Assembly: GCF_018687715.1 (NCBI RefSeq)
Contig: NC_056764.1
Location: 15,501,501-15,565,500 of the forward strand
Length of the DNA stretch: 64,000 nt
Origin: Carya illinoinensis
Taxonomy: Eukaryota; Streptophyta; Magnoliopsida; Fagales; Juglandaceae
Reading direction: 5' to 3'
Shown: positions 44,341 through 56,885 of the stretch, one piece after another
How the letters are laid out: every line of letters starts with the position of its first letter
How positions within the stretch are numbered: the stretch's first letter is position 1
Position numbers and translations under genes: made by a program
The notes under the pieces: model-generated
What the model saw: only the letters and a program-made list of their open reading frames with translations
The model's database searches: none
Told to the model about the DNA's origin: nothing

Positions 44341-47071
44341 GACGCATTTGCCTTGCCAAGACGGGGCCACCTACTCAGTGTCGGAGTCTAGAGCGTCCCT
44401 ACATACCATCACAATGGGCCCACTCAGCTCTAAGCAGACAACCTGATCCGGCTGATTTACCGTTCTATCTATTGAATCCGTACTGTCTCACTGATGAACG
44501 GCCGAAAATGGGTTTCAGATTAGGCTTTGGAGATGGAATTTCATCCAACTATATGACGTGGAGTTTTGTCGTGCTAATAATCACAATTAAAAACAAACAA
44601 AGAAGGTTTGACTGTCGTTGTTTCGGAAGAAAATGAAAGAAATTAAATCTGAACAAAGAACATGGTCGAACCGACAGAATAGCAAATCTACAGACAAAGG
44701 ATAAAAGAAATTAATTATTTATATTATATTATTAAGGTTCATTACTAAATCATATTTCAGTAAAAGCTTCACGCCTTCAGAGCATTCTTGGGATATGAGA
44801 AGAGGTAAAGCTGAGAACTTGGATACCTAATGTGGAAGAGGCTTTGCTAATTATTTTTATATTTTAATATTTTTTAATTATTTTTATTAAATTAATTAAA
44901 TTTTTTTACTCATTATTTTTATATCACATATTTTTAAATAAAAAATAAATTAATTAAAATTAAAATAAGTGTATAGTATAAGAATAATTAATAGAATTTT
45001 TCAATATAATAATATCAAGGCGTCTTCAAGCTTTTTGTAACTTTTGAATCTACTTCCAAACATAATGGATTAATTTTTATTTTTTATTATTTTTATTTCA
45101 CTAATTATTTAATATCACAAAAAATAAAAGATGATAAATATTTTGAGATTAATTTTAACAAAATCTTATAAAAGATTAACACAAAAATAATGGATTAAGA
45201 GTAAAATAATATATATCATTTAAATCAAATTTGATAGGACACAAAGTTCACCTAAAAGCACACCAACCCCTAACTAAAGGTCACATTTTAGTCATTGAGT
45301 TAGTCAGCGTCTTTTTACATTTCTAAATTTATATTAGATAAATAATATTGACAATGTTTAGTATATAAAAATTTCACACATTTCTTTTTAAAAAAAGTGA
45401 ATAATCTAAGACCCTAATGAAAATATATATATATATATATATTGTAAAATGGAATACGTGAAACTTATTCACTCTAAAACTATATCTAACATTATTTTTT
45501 ATATTATTTCTTTCTCATCATTTCCAATGTTGATTACTTACATCCATGTCCAAGTAATTTCTCTAACTTCAGAATCGAAAATCCATAATTTATATACACA
45601 ACGCCTAGTATCCATCATTTACAGCTATGACTACTGGATATCTAATCTACTTGCAGTTTTTTATAAATTTTTATTTTTTAAAAAAGAAAAAGAAAAAGAG
45701 TAGATATATATATAATTATGGTTTTGAAGAATCATTGAATTAATGTATCGATCATTTCAAATTTACCAATTTGGTTTGGAGTGGAATGTAAGGCGAGGGA
45801 TTCTTTGTAACTATTATTAATGATCAAGAGACGAGGGATGAGATCACTATTTCCCATATCTACTTGCAGAAAATTTTACCTAACCATTAGAAAAAGACTT
45901 GAATCCGATTTCTGATAACCTAACTCTTAAGAATTAAGTGGAATCCAAATGAATGTACCAAATCTATACGTACTTCATTTTCTATTAGTCGGTATGGACT
46001 TCATCAATAACTCTCAGTGTTTGCCAAAGAGAATCTATCTAGGGTTGGACGTCCACCAACCTTTTAGGTCTGTCTGGGCCCTCACTCGATCACTCTCACA
46101 CATCATATGCATGCAATGCATGTTATAGATAATAAACGTACGTATGTTCATTGATACGTACAATATGTTGTTATTAAATTGATGAAAACTCTTCCTCCTT
46201 GAATACTCATGACGTGGGACCACGCATATCTGTGTACGTACGTACACCAACTCTAACAAATAGTTAGCTAAAAAATCCAGAGAAGTATCATACATCAAAA
46301 CACATTTAAAGGATAGATCCGAACTAAAGCTATGTGGTAACTAGAAATTCACCTTTATGCATATAAAAGCTAGGTTTGGCAAAAAATTTAGTCTTTGTTT
46401 AAGAAAGAATCTAAAAGAAGATTAATACTATGAGTAGATCCCATGTTTTACATTAAGACATATACGAAATTTCTTTGCGTTCATAACACTTCTATGATGG
46501 TATCGTTGACCAGTGTGACCACCCTATATATGTCGGACCTCTTCTATTATTAATATTCATAGGAATTGCTTATAATCAAGGAAAATTTTCAATTTGTACC
46601 TCAATAGTACTGCCGCGTCTTTAATTTTTTAGGAAGCTCAATATATATAGTAATTACGATCGAGATGAAATAATTTAAATGGTAAAGGGGGAAGAAAGTA
46701 GAAGGAAAAAAAAAACAAAGCTCTCATGATTCTGAAGACCTCGATCGCTTGTTCCCAAAATGATTCTGAAATAATTGTCACTTGTTTTAGCTCTTGAATT
46801 GTTATGTCAGGTGAACTACTCTGCCATCAAAGTCTGTATTAAATCTGATTTTGGGTTTTATAGTCTCCCAACATGCACTACTAATTTACTTCCAACGCCT
46901 TTTATTCATTGCGATATATCTAACTAATTCATTGATCTCTAAATTTCAGTTCTAAACTTCAACTCCCTACCAGTCATTTTTATTAACTCTGATTTGTCCA
47001 AAACCTCACTGGATTTATTCAATTTCTCTGTCATTCGATTCTTATCCAATCTGAATTTAGGTGTCTTAAGA
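44341..47071. other. AT-rich intergenic region
   Basis: No gene or transposon family recognised. Very AT-rich blocks at 44860-45200, with ATTAATTAAAT motifs in both orientations, may be an old MITE. An (AT)n run is at 45425-45441. Confidence 0.4.
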
Positions 47072-47367
47072 GGATGTTTGGAAACATGTTTCATCACATC
47101 TCATTTCAAACTAATCATTACAATTTTCTCAAATTTCTAAATAAAAATAATTCTACTTTTCAAATTTTAAAATAAAACTAATATTAAAAAAATTATATTC
47201 TAATAATATTTTAATTTATAATTTATTCAATTTTTTCTCTCTCATTTTTTTAAAACCTAATAAATGCTTGACTCAAACTATCTCATTACTATTTACAAAC
47301 CATCTTTTACTACTATTGACAAAATTCTCATCTCATCTCATCTCATTCTCCTGAGTCCTAAATATCC
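47072..47367. repeat. Probable MITE with ATCTC-rich ends
   Basis: The left end GGATGTTTGGAAACA and the reverse complement of the right end, GGATATTTAGGACTC, share a GGAT(G/A)TTT(G/A)G core. Subterminal ATCTCATCTCATCTCATC is typical of very abundant MITEs in some woody plants. The interior is AT-rich and noncoding. Confidence 0.5.
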
Positions 47368-47479
47368 ATACTTTGCTGAATTTCATCTTATTCCTTAATA
47401 GTATCCGCAAATGTCTTCATGTTTTAGTGGAAGTAGCTATATATACAACCTATGCATTCAACCTTGACATCATGCATGG

Positions 47480-48720
47480 AATGGTATGAAGAGGGAAACT
47501 GCAAAATTTGTAAAACAATACCTTATATGTCAACAGGTCAAGGCAAAACACCTGATACAAGCAGGGTTGTTGCAACCACTTCAAATTCCTAAATAGAAGT
47601 GGGAGCACTTCACTCTGGATTTTGTGACAAGATTACCATGGACACTGAGTGGTCAAGATGCAATGTGGGTAATGGTAGACTGACTAACAAAGACTGCCTA
47701 CTTTGTATCCATTAGATTTTTCAATAAGTTGGAAAACCTAGTTGAAATACATGTGCAAGAGATAGTCAGATTACATAGGGTGTTGGTATCCATCATATCA
47801 GATAGGGATCCTTATTTCACATTGAAGTTTTGGGGAAGCCTGTAGAGGGCCATGGGCACCAGTTTAAATTTCAATACTACTTTCCACCCACTGACGAATG
47901 GTCGCTCAAAAAGGACCATACAAATCCTAGGGTACATGTTGAGAGCTTGCATTTTGGATTTCAAGGGGACTTGGATACGATACCTACCTTTGGTTGAATT
48001 TGCATATAATAATAGTTATCAAGCAAGTATTGAGATGACACCTTAAGAAGCGTTATATGGTAGGAGATCTCAGTCCCCCTTGTACTATGATGAGGTGGGT
48101 GATCAGTGATGCATCTTGGGGCCAAAGATCATACAAAAAATAATGGAAAATATAAAAATCATCTGAGATATAGACTGAAGACAACTCGGCCTACCCCAGA
48201 AAGTATAAAAATCATTTGGGCTAGGTAGAAATAATCTCAATCCCCACATTTGAGGTTAGGAAAAAAGTGTTTCTAAGGGTTACACCAATGAGAGGAATAA
48301 TGAGATTTGGAAAAATGGAAAAGTTGAGCCCTAGGTTCATTGGGCCCTTTGATATTCTTGATCGAATTGGCCTGGTGGCTTATAGAGTGGCCCTACCACC
48401 AGCACTCTCGAGTGTGCATAATTTGTTTCATGGGTCCATGCTGAGGAAACATGTCCCTGATCCCATCCACATTGTTGACTATGAGCCACTTCATATTCAG
48501 GAAAATCTAACTTTTGCTGAAAAAACAATGAGAATTTTGGAACACAAAAAGCATCTATTATGGACTCGAGTTATTTCATTAGTCAAATTGTGGAAACATC
48601 ATGGTGTTGGATAAGCTTCTTGGGAGATTGAGAAAGACATGCGGGTCAAATACTCACACCTATTTGAGGAGAATCTTGATAACCCATACTAAATTCTGAT
48701 GACAGAATTTTTCTAAGGGG
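47480..48720 (+). pseudogene. Chromovirus integrase with chromodomain-side C-terminus, remnant
   Basis: Plus-strand pol remnant. In order it has a zinc-finger-side fragment (FVKQYLICQQVKA), the core start WEHFTLDFVTRLPW, VSIISDRDPYFTLKFW with the second catalytic Asp, FNTTFHPLTNGRSKRTIQ, YLPLVEFAYNNSYQASIEM, then the C-terminal part PRFIGPFDILDRIGLVAYRVALPP...VHNLFHGSMLRK, and a chromodomain-like tail (WKHHGVG...ASWEIEKDMRVKYSHLFE) ending near 48690. Stops interrupt it near 47597, 47680 and 48045. Upstream gag, protease and reverse transcriptase are absent. Confidence 0.8.
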
Positions 48721-48726
48721 GAGGGA
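48715..48726 (+). other. Polypurine tract
   Basis: AAGGGGGAGGGA directly before the TGTAAAATCC start of the 3' LTR, the normal priming site for plus-strand DNA synthesis in LTR retrotransposons. Confidence 0.75.
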
Positions 48727-49008
48727 TGTAAAATCCAAAAAACAAAAGGTGCAAAATTCATTATTTCATCATGTTGGTTTTTTCTCCTTTTTTTTTTTTT
48801 TCCTTTTTCCTTCTTTCCTTCCCCACGCCCCACCTTCTCTCCAGCTGGTTTTCTTGCTCTTAGTTGTGATTGCCGCTTGTTCAAGCCGCCAGTGGTAGGT
48901 CATTGCCGTCCTCCACCTCGGTTTTCTCAACAAGAACTTAGCTGTGTCATCTCCCTTGTCATTTTGTCCTCTCCAGGTTGTACCACCACGCGGATAAGGA
49001 TTGGCTCC

Positions 49009-49069
<61 letters not shown>

Positions 49070-50240
49070 ACGAACTCTATGCTACAACACCACCAATGGT
49101 AGGCCTATATTTCTACCTCTTACTCTTTTCCATTTCCCTACTTGATCTGACTTTGATTCCATGTCATGTGCCGCCTCACTATTCTCAAATTTGATTTTGA
49201 TATATTTTCAATATCAGAGAGCACTCTGAGTGACAATAGATGGAGCACCTGAACCTAACTGATTACTACTTCGAGAGTTAGTAAGATATTTTCAAACTCT
49301 TGCCTCAATATCCTTGTTAAATTATTAGCTATTCTAATTATGCCCATCGGAAGTTTGGGTTGCCCCGTTCTATATGTTTGATGTTGTGAATTATAGTTGA
49401 AGGATTTCATGATTTGTTGGCGTTTGGAGGTTCCCTGGTTATGATTGTCGTGGTCAGGTAGGAAGAGGAAATGAATGGATATTGTGATGTGCATTGGGAT
49501 AAAATTTCAAAAAATATGAGGTTGGGCTAGTTTTGGTGGAATAGTGCATTGGGTGTTGTGCTTGAGCCTTAGTAAAACCAATGCACCATGATAGACTATT
49601 TTGGTTTGTGGGTTGTTTACTAGGCTCGTATTGAACTATAGTTTGACTTTAGAATTTTATTAGTAGTATGGCTCTACTGTAGCATGAGATAGTTACATAT
49701 TGGTGGTATTTTGGATTAGGTTGTGATACTGGTTTTGTTTGAGTTCAAAGCTTAGATAGTTTATTGTAAAAACCAGGAAAACAGTATTTCTATGCTAGAC
49801 ATTGCCTAAAACTGATTGATGTTGATTTTGTGAAAACCTGCATATTTCATTATGAAAACAATCTCGGTTATTTTCCACACTAGCCTATTATGAAATTTGA
49901 CATATGACATTTTATCATGACTAGTGTAGATATGAGTAAATTTTTGCACTTTATTTTTCTACTGCATAAACTGTGAATATGTAATCTGAAATAGTTATTC
50001 GATTTATATGATATTATCTTATCAGCATACTATTTCTATTATTGCATTGCATATAAAAATTCTGAGGCATAAGATTCGGTTCCGTTTTGGTTACAGTCCA
50101 GTTTATAAATTTTGGCTTCCAATGTCTAATCTTGTCACAAGTGTAATATTTTTTCAATGTCCTGGATCCAACCCTCAATTTTATTTGGATCGTACCTTCC
50201 ATCAAATGTAGGCAAATGACTACGATTGAATTCCTCAAAT
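48727..50240 (+). mobile_element. 3' LTR of the chromovirus remnant (right end uncertain)
   Basis: Starts TGTAAAATCC immediately after the polypurine tract. It contains a (CT)n microsatellite (49011-49068) and no coding. The right end could not be fixed; it lies somewhere before the minus-strand LTR junction at 50695. Confidence 0.5.
49011..49068. repeat. (CT)n microsatellite, 58 bp
   Basis: A pure run of about 29 CT units inside the LTR-like sequence. Confidence 0.95.
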
Positions 50241-50679
50241 GTGCAGCCCCTCTCATTGTTGTTTTTGTTTAAATCTTCAAAGTTTCACACTAAACGACAA
50301 GCAACCATCAAGAAATCTTAAATTTAGTTAAACATTAGAAAGAAAGAAAATAAAATATTGTGATAAATGTATATGTAAACATAGTTTAGATACATATATA
50401 ATAATCAAAACAAACTTCAAAAGAAAATAAATTCTAAAATCTCGAGTTTCACTAAAATCAATGCCATCAATGCCTTAACATTTCTACGCATAAGTCTTGG
50501 TGCATAATCAAAACTCACGTACTACAATTCATGGAAACCCAAATCCTTCGATCCTATCCCCAAAACCTAAAATATCAACATGATCATCTCTTAATTTTCT
50601 AATTTATATACCTCAGATTTGGAATTACACATAGATATTCAAAACCTTCTGTGTATGTAGTCTGTAGAACCTCAAACCT
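50241..50679. other. Leader remnant of a minus-strand LTR element
   Basis: AT-rich and noncoding; it lies inside a minus-strand element as judged from the adjacent primer-binding site. Nothing else recognised. Confidence 0.4.
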
Positions 50680-51390
50680 GGCTCTAATACCAATTGTAAC
50701 ATCCCGATTCTGGAGGTTCAGAGAGTTAGCTCTTGTAACCTAATAAGCAACTTTAGCAATTTTTATTATCTCCTTCATATCCAATATAAATTTGCAAAAA
50801 CTCCAAATCAAACATAAATTCCTCTAATATGATTAACTGTATATATTAATCCATCGAATCCTCAATAGAATAATCCAAATAAAATATATCAACTTCTCCA
50901 CGTATCTCAATTAATGTAATAAAATGAAATAGGGTTTACATAAGTCTTCATAACCATCTAATCATACTAAAATCAAACTAGTTCTATGCAAAAATAAGTT
51001 CATATCTACACTAATCATGAAAAAATATTTTCTATTTCATATAGAGTTCATGAGTAATGCCTAACAAATAATTGAGGTTGTTTTTCATAATTCTTTCCAA
51101 AAATAAACATGCATTGTTAAAACTCAACCTCGTTTCATTTCCGTTTTATGCAAAGTCTAGTATAGAAACACCACTTACCTCAACTTTTGCAGCGTGCTAT
51201 CTTAGTCTTGAGTTCAACCTCTAAGTATTTCACCACCTAAATAAAAAAATATTCATATTTCTCAATTGACTAACTTACTCCCGACATGTTATAAAACCAA
51301 ATATTCAAGAATAAATATAATACCCAAGTCAAACAACCTCTAAGTCATTCATTACCTCCCAAAAGTAACTTATAAAAATTCAAATAAATC
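50680..51390 (-). mobile_element. Primer-binding site and 5' LTR of a minus-strand element
   Basis: Minus strand TGGTATTAGAGCC (complement of 50680-50692) matches the tRNA-Met primer site TGGTATCAGAGCC in 12 of 13 positions. It sits two bases from an LTR whose end is GGGATGTTACA (plus strand TGTAACATCCC at 50695). The LTR runs right into AT-rich DNA and its far end is lost near the LINE at about 51400-51490. Neither pol nor a 3' LTR remains. Confidence 0.68.
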
Positions 51391-51401
51391 ACTTTTCTAC
51401 T

Positions 51402-54400
51402 TCAATCTACCACACACACCCGTATCTCAACGAAACAACCACTTGAAGACTCAAACATCCAACAACATTCACCCAGCCAGCAACATACAAGAGTACAATC
51501 CTTCTTCTTCAGTAAATTGGATTTAGTTGGTAGAATCCCTTTGGCAGCTTTCCAAGCAAAAATTCTCACCTTTGAAGGGAGCTTCATATTCCATATAGAC
51601 TTCCATACCTTTCTCAACACCATAGCATTAGAGGATTCACCATTCTATCCATTTGTATATAGAGAATGAAACATCCTATAAGCACTTTTGATAGTATAAA
51701 TACCAGTAGCTTCATTCTTCCAACAGACTTGATTCTCCCCATCTTGAGTAAGCAAAATCTTCAAGATTTGAAGAGCTATAGGTGGTGTAAACAGAGAATT
51801 AATCTTTCCCACATCCCATACTCTTTGATTAGCAACAAATAAAGAGTTGACAGTAGCATCTGCATTCTCACTTATGAAGGACCTATTATGCTGTCTTAGA
51901 ACAGTTTTAAAACCAGGAACCCATGAATCTTTCCATATCCTGACTTTGTTTCCCAAGCCAATCCTCCACTGACATCCCTCTTGCATTTTATTCTTTGTTC
52001 CCCAAATACCTCTCCATACAAAAGAGGGATTATGACTCAAAGGAGCATCAAAAAAATGTGTTGTGGGGAAATATCTAACTTTGAAAATCTTGTGAAGTAA
52101 AGAATCTGTATTCTGCATTATTCTCCAACCATTTTTTGCCAAAAGAGCATCATTAAGCACTCTTAAATCCTTAAATCTCATTCCCTCATTCTGTTTTGTA
52201 TCACACATCTTAGCCCAACTCATCCAATGTATTTTTTTCTCTTCTTTTCTTTGATCCTACCAGAATTTTGCCATCAATTGCTCAAGATCATAGCACAAAG
52301 AGGAAGGTAGTTTAAAACAGCTCATTGCATAGGTTGGAATTGACAAAGCCACAGCCTTTATAAGTATTTCTTTCCCTCCAGCTGAAAGCATCTTCTCTTT
52401 CCAGCCTTGTAACTTCTTCCAAACTTTATGCTTAATATCAGAAAAAGCCCTATATTTTGCTCTCCCAACCAAAGGTGGCAACCCCAAATATTTCTCCAAT
52501 TGCTGGCTATTCTGCACTCCCCAAAGCTCAAGAAATTCATTTCTAGTTGCAGGTAGAACATTTGTACTGAAAACAATACCTGTTTTTACTCTATTGATCA
52601 TTTGACCTGAGGCAATCTCATAAAAGTGCAAAAGATGTTGAATTCTCTGGTTTTCATACACATTTGCCTTACAAAATAAGATACTATCATCAGCAAAAAG
52701 CAAGTGTGATAGTCTAGGAGCACCTTTGCATATTCTTACAGGTGTGATCTCACCATTCCCTTCTGCCCGCTTGAGCAAAGATACAAGACCTTCTGTGCAA
52801 AGAAGGAACAAATCGGGGGATAAGGGGTCCCCTTGTCAAAGCCCTCTAGAAGGAATGATAGGACCTTTTGGCTCACCATTAATCAAAACTGAGAAAGATA
52901 CAGTTTTGACACACATCATCACAAGTTCAATCCATTGAGTATTAAAACCCATCCTAGACATTACACTTTCAATAAAAGACCATTCCACTCTATCATAAGC
53001 TTTTCTCATATCCAACTTAATGGACATATAACCCTCTTTTCCCTTTCTTTTTTGTCTCAAGTAATGCATCACTTCATAGGCTATAAGAATATTATCTAAA
53101 ATAATTCAGCCAGGTACAAAAGCACATTGTGAAGTAGAAATAACCACATCAAGCACTTGTTTAAGCCTATTTGCTAGAACTTTAGAAATCAACTTGTACA
53201 CTACATTACAAAGGCTAATAGGCCTAAATTCAGAAATCATTTCAGGCTTGCTTTTCTTTGGTATCAGGGTTATAAAAGTATGATTTAGAGAAGAGGGAAT
53301 TGTACCAGTTCTGAGGGCCTGTAGAATAGCAGAGGTGACTTCATTTCCTACAATATGCCAGTATTGTTGGAAAAAAAAGTGGTGGCATACCATCAGGTCC
53401 TGGTGATTTTCTAGGGTGCATCTGGTTTAAGGCAACTTTGACTTCCTCTCTTGTAAAATCTTTTAATAGCTCCACATTCATATCCTCAGTTACTCTTCCT
53501 CGCAGCCCTTCCAGGAAATTCAGCTCCTCATTCGAATTGCTACTTTGTTGCTCTGATTGAAACAAATTTTGGAAGTAGGAAAGAATTAGTTGATTTCTGT
53601 CCTCACCATGCTGCCAAATCCCAGCTTCATCTTTCAGGCTTGTAATCTAGTTTTTAATTTTTCTTTGTGATGCTTTATGATGAAAGAACTTAGAGTTACT
53701 GTCAACACCTTTGAGCCATAATGCTTTTGCTCTTTGGCTCCACAGTATCTCTTCTCTTTCTAACCAAACCTGAAGTTGATCCTGAGACTTCTTCATTTCT
53801 TCTCTTGTTATACTATTTGGTTCAGCTAACTGAATTCTTTGAAGTGACTCTCGAGCCCTTTTGATCTGCTGTTTCACATGCCCAAACTTCTGTCTGTTCC
53901 ATGCCTCCAGCCCCTTACTGCATATGCTCAGTCTGTCCATGATAGAACCAGTAGGCCTATTTGCATGAATTCCTTGCCAACATCTTGATATAACATCTCC
54001 ACATTCATCATCCTCCACCCACATTGCCTCAAATCTAAAAAGCTTGTGTCTATATTCATTCTCAGTAGAGCTTGGTACAAGAATGATAGGCACATGGTCA
54101 GAAGATGCAGCAACACCGTGCACAACTCGAAAATGGGGAAAACATGCTTTCCAAGAAGGAGTAGCAATAAACCTGTCCAGTCTTTCACTAACCACCCCAT
54201 CTTCATATCTTCTGTTACACCATGTATATTTCTGGCCCTCAAACCCCAAATCAATCAAATTGCAATCTTCAAGGACACTTCTAAAAGCTTGCATTAACCT
54301 CTCTGGTCCTGGCCTGCCCCCCAACTTTTCTTGTTGACTAAGTACTTCATTAAAATCATCACACACCAACCATGGTATATTTCCTTCTACCCTCAGTGTT

Positions 54401-54768
54401 CTAAGTAAACTCCATGTTTCCTCTCTTTTTTCAGTTTCTAGGTGTCCATACAAACCAGTGAATTTCCACTCCATCCCTCCATCATTCTCACTAATTTTGG
54501 CATCAATGTGAAACAAAGAGTAACTTGTTATAGATAACTTTATTTCCTTCCTCCATAATAATGCCACACCACCTTTCCTTCCATCACTATCCACTGCAAA
54601 ACAGCATTCAAACCCAACTCTCACACGAACTCTTTCCATCTGTCTACTAGTCAACTTTGTTTCCATTAAAAATAAAACCACAGGATCTTTTCTCCTGACT
54701 AAGTCACAGAGAGCTCTAACTCCTCGTGGGTTCCCAAGCCCACGAGAGTTCCAGCTTATAGTTTTCAT
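51402..54768 (-). pseudogene. LINE ORF2: endonuclease, reverse transcriptase, zf-RVT (truncated)
   Basis: ORF2 begins at ATG 54768 (MKTISWNSRGLGNPRGV) with an APE-type endonuclease: FLMETKL, LVCDDFNEVL, YTWCNRR and SSDHVPI are motif positions. Reverse transcriptase follows: GPDGMPPLFF near 53390, [52 protein letters not shown] and the active site LLFADDSILF (52690). The zf-RVT part (KVWKSIWNMKLPSKVRIFAWKA) ends abruptly near 51490. Defects are few: one +1 shift at an eight-T run (53371-53378) and stops near 53648, 53104, 52834, 52257 and 51645; two look like CGA to TGA changes. RNase H and the 3'UTR are missing. The ORF1 stop and ORF2 start overlap as ATGA. Confidence 0.88.
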
Positions 54769-56192
54769 TGTTCTCGGCGGGGCTGCTGAACAGCCACCAC
54801 CGTTGGGTTTAAGCTGAGATCCTCACTTTCAACCATTACTCTCCTACCTCGTTTTTGAATAGAAGAAGTCAGTTTTGTAGAAGAAGCCTTCCTCTTACCT
54901 TTCACTTCTGTTACCAGAGACACTCCAGTATCTGCATGAGCTGCGTGACACATTCTGACCCACTTTCTAATAGGCCTACCCCTATTTGATTTTGGTTGTG
55001 TTTCGACCATAGCCTCCTCTCCAATGGGCTGAAGCCCACTTGTATTAATCATCATTTGTTCAGCCACTATATTAGTATCTTCATTTGATGGATACGGATT
55101 TCTTTCCACTCTGTCATACTTAGAGGAATCCTGCTGAGTTGGCATATCAGTTATAATAATTGGAGTCATCATAGCCATATTATGACATGCTACGTTATCT
55201 CCCATTAACTCCTCCTCCCGTAATTCATGCATAACAGAAACATCAAATAACTCATTCTCTTGTAACGTCCCTTGGTTCTCCTCTCTCTCCTCTGTCGATT
55301 CCATACCTCCCAGCTGGACACCAGTGGCCTGTCGTTCACTCCCTGATGAAACTTCCGGTGTAGACTTCCGATGAGCTGAAGTCTGAGGTTCAATACTTTC
55401 ATTCCCTCTGCGTTGCAATGATCCAGCACGTAGCCAAGGCCCAAATGGTAATTGATCAACAACCTGTGTCTCTTGAGGGCCAGCAACCTCAAAGTCTTTA
55501 AGTTGATGGCCAAGTTTGCCACACCAGTAGCAAAAGTTTGGCAAGCGTTCATAGACAAAACGGATCCAGCATATGCCATACTGACCCAGATTGACTTTGA
55601 CACCACGCATAAGGGGCTGTGATATATCCATCTTGACTCTAATTCTCATGAATTCTCCCCATGCAGCCTCTCCTTGTTCACCATCAACCTCCTCCACAGT
55701 TCCTATCTTGTTGCCAATAAGGCATCCCACCTCCTCATTCATAGCATTCAACGGCATCTCATATAATCTAATCCAGAAAGAAGCTTATGAAATTCTAATT
55801 TTAGTTACCTGTCGATCACCTTCCAGCCATTGCAACAGAACCAAGTTTCGATCAAATGACCAAGGTCCCTCACGAAGAACACGTTGCTTATCACGCTCGT
55901 CCACAAACTCCACCAGAATAAGTTTAGGCCCCAAATCCTTAAAACTCACTTTATGAACGGGTTGCCACACTTTCCTCATCATGCTCTTGAGGGCTTCACG
56001 ATTATAATACCGATCCGACAACAATGACATCACCAGACAACGTTCACCACGTAGAATATTTGGTTCCAAAACATTAGGATCCACATGAATCTCACTTCTC
56101 TCTTTCTCAGATAGAGACAAATGTTGGTATAAGGATTCAATCTCATCTGCCACTGAGACAGGAGACAAAAGAAAAAACCTGCACTGGGACAA
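54765..56192 (-). pseudogene. LINE ORF1: DUF4283 and zinc-knuckle protein
   Basis: Starts at ATG 56192. The DUF4283 domain spans about 55790-56130 (NILRGERCLVMSLLSDRYYNREALKSMM, then WSFDRNLVLLQW). ASFWIRLYEMPLNAMNEEVG follows, then VKVNLGQYGICWIRFVYERLPNFCYWCGKLGHQLKDF. In that CCHC zinc knuckle the last Cys is replaced by Phe (KDFE), so the finger is probably non-functional. One in-frame TAA (55783-55785) separates the two halves; no frameshift is seen. The tail is low-complexity and basic (KGKRKASSTKL, QKRGRRVMV). ORF1 coats LINE RNA in related elements. Its stop overlaps the ORF2 start. Confidence 0.85.
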
Positions 56193-56339
56193 GGGAGAGA
56201 ACCTCTATGCAGAGAGGACTACTGAAAAAGAAATATTTTATTTGCATAGAAGAAGGAAAAGAAGTTCATTTGATTTAAGTGGATAAAAATCAATATAATT
56301 GAGAGGAGAAAAAAATAAAAATAAAATAAAATAAAAAAA
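56193..56339 (-). other. LINE 5'UTR and flank
   Basis: The minus-strand 5'UTR (CTCTGCATAGAGGTTCTCTC, near 56200-56220) is a self-complementary motif resembling 5' leaders of plant L1 elements. An A-rich spacer follows to the CACTA end. Confidence 0.5.
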
Positions 56340-56486
56340 TAAAAATTGTGTATGACAGAGGCATTTACGGCGAAATAATAGACTTTTTTGGCAACATTTT
56401 AGTCGCCGCAAATGCGTTTTGTGGCAAAAAATAGATTTTTTTTCGGAGACTAAATGTCACCGCAAAAACCCTTATTTGTTATAGTG
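56340..56486 (-). mobile_element. Second orphan CACTA end
   Basis: The right border AACCCTTATTTGTTATAGTG (minus strand CACTATAACAAATAAGGG) is a CACTA-type terminus at 56467-56486. Subterminal TTGC(C)GGCGAAA and ATTTAGTC(G/T)CCG motifs recur in both orientations. No left end or transposase was found. TGC (56487-56489) would be the target duplication. Confidence 0.68.
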
Positions 56487-56499
56487 TGCATTTGCTGAG

Positions 56500-56885
56500 T
56501 GTACAGCTTTATGGGGGGGGGGGGGCTATGGAATTATGTTCTAAACTTGGCTTCGTGAAAGTGATCTTTGAAGGAGATGCCCAAGTCATCATCAAGCCTA
56601 TTGACATATGTCGACGAGGATAACTGGTTTGGTTTGGACATATTATTGAACACTTAAAAATTTTAAATGCTTTCTAAAGGGTAGGTCAAATTGGAAAACA
56701 CGCTTCATTTACAGAGAAGGGAACACTATGGCTCACAAACTTGCAAAGTTGGCTTTGGCTTTTGATATGGAACAAGTATGAATTGAAGAATGGCTTGATT
56801 CTATTAGTAGCTATGTAATGAAGGAAAAATTATATAATGTTCATCTTTGATGAAATGAAATGATTCTAGTATTTCTCAAAATAAA
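56500..56885 (+). pseudogene. LINE 3' fragment: RNase H tail and 3'UTR
   Basis: Plus strand ELCSKLGFVKVIFEGDAQVIIKPI and, after a stop, VWFGHIIEHLKILNAF, then (in other frames) FTEKGTLWLTNL / NTMAHKLAKLALAFDMEQV. This is the end of the RNase H (RVT_3) domain of a plant LINE, followed by LYNVHL, a stop and an AT-rich 3' tail ending near 56885. A G13 homopolymer (56513-56525) lies in the coding remnant. Confidence 0.72.

Noticed and set aside
44331..44636. 101-residue open frame (MEFRRICLAKTG...)
   Set aside because: No motif, no codon support and no splice context; probably chance.
52726..52938. Plus-strand frames opposite LINE ORF2 (also 54044-54337, 55591-55956)
   Set aside because: Antisense shadows of clear reverse transcriptase, endonuclease and ORF1 coding.
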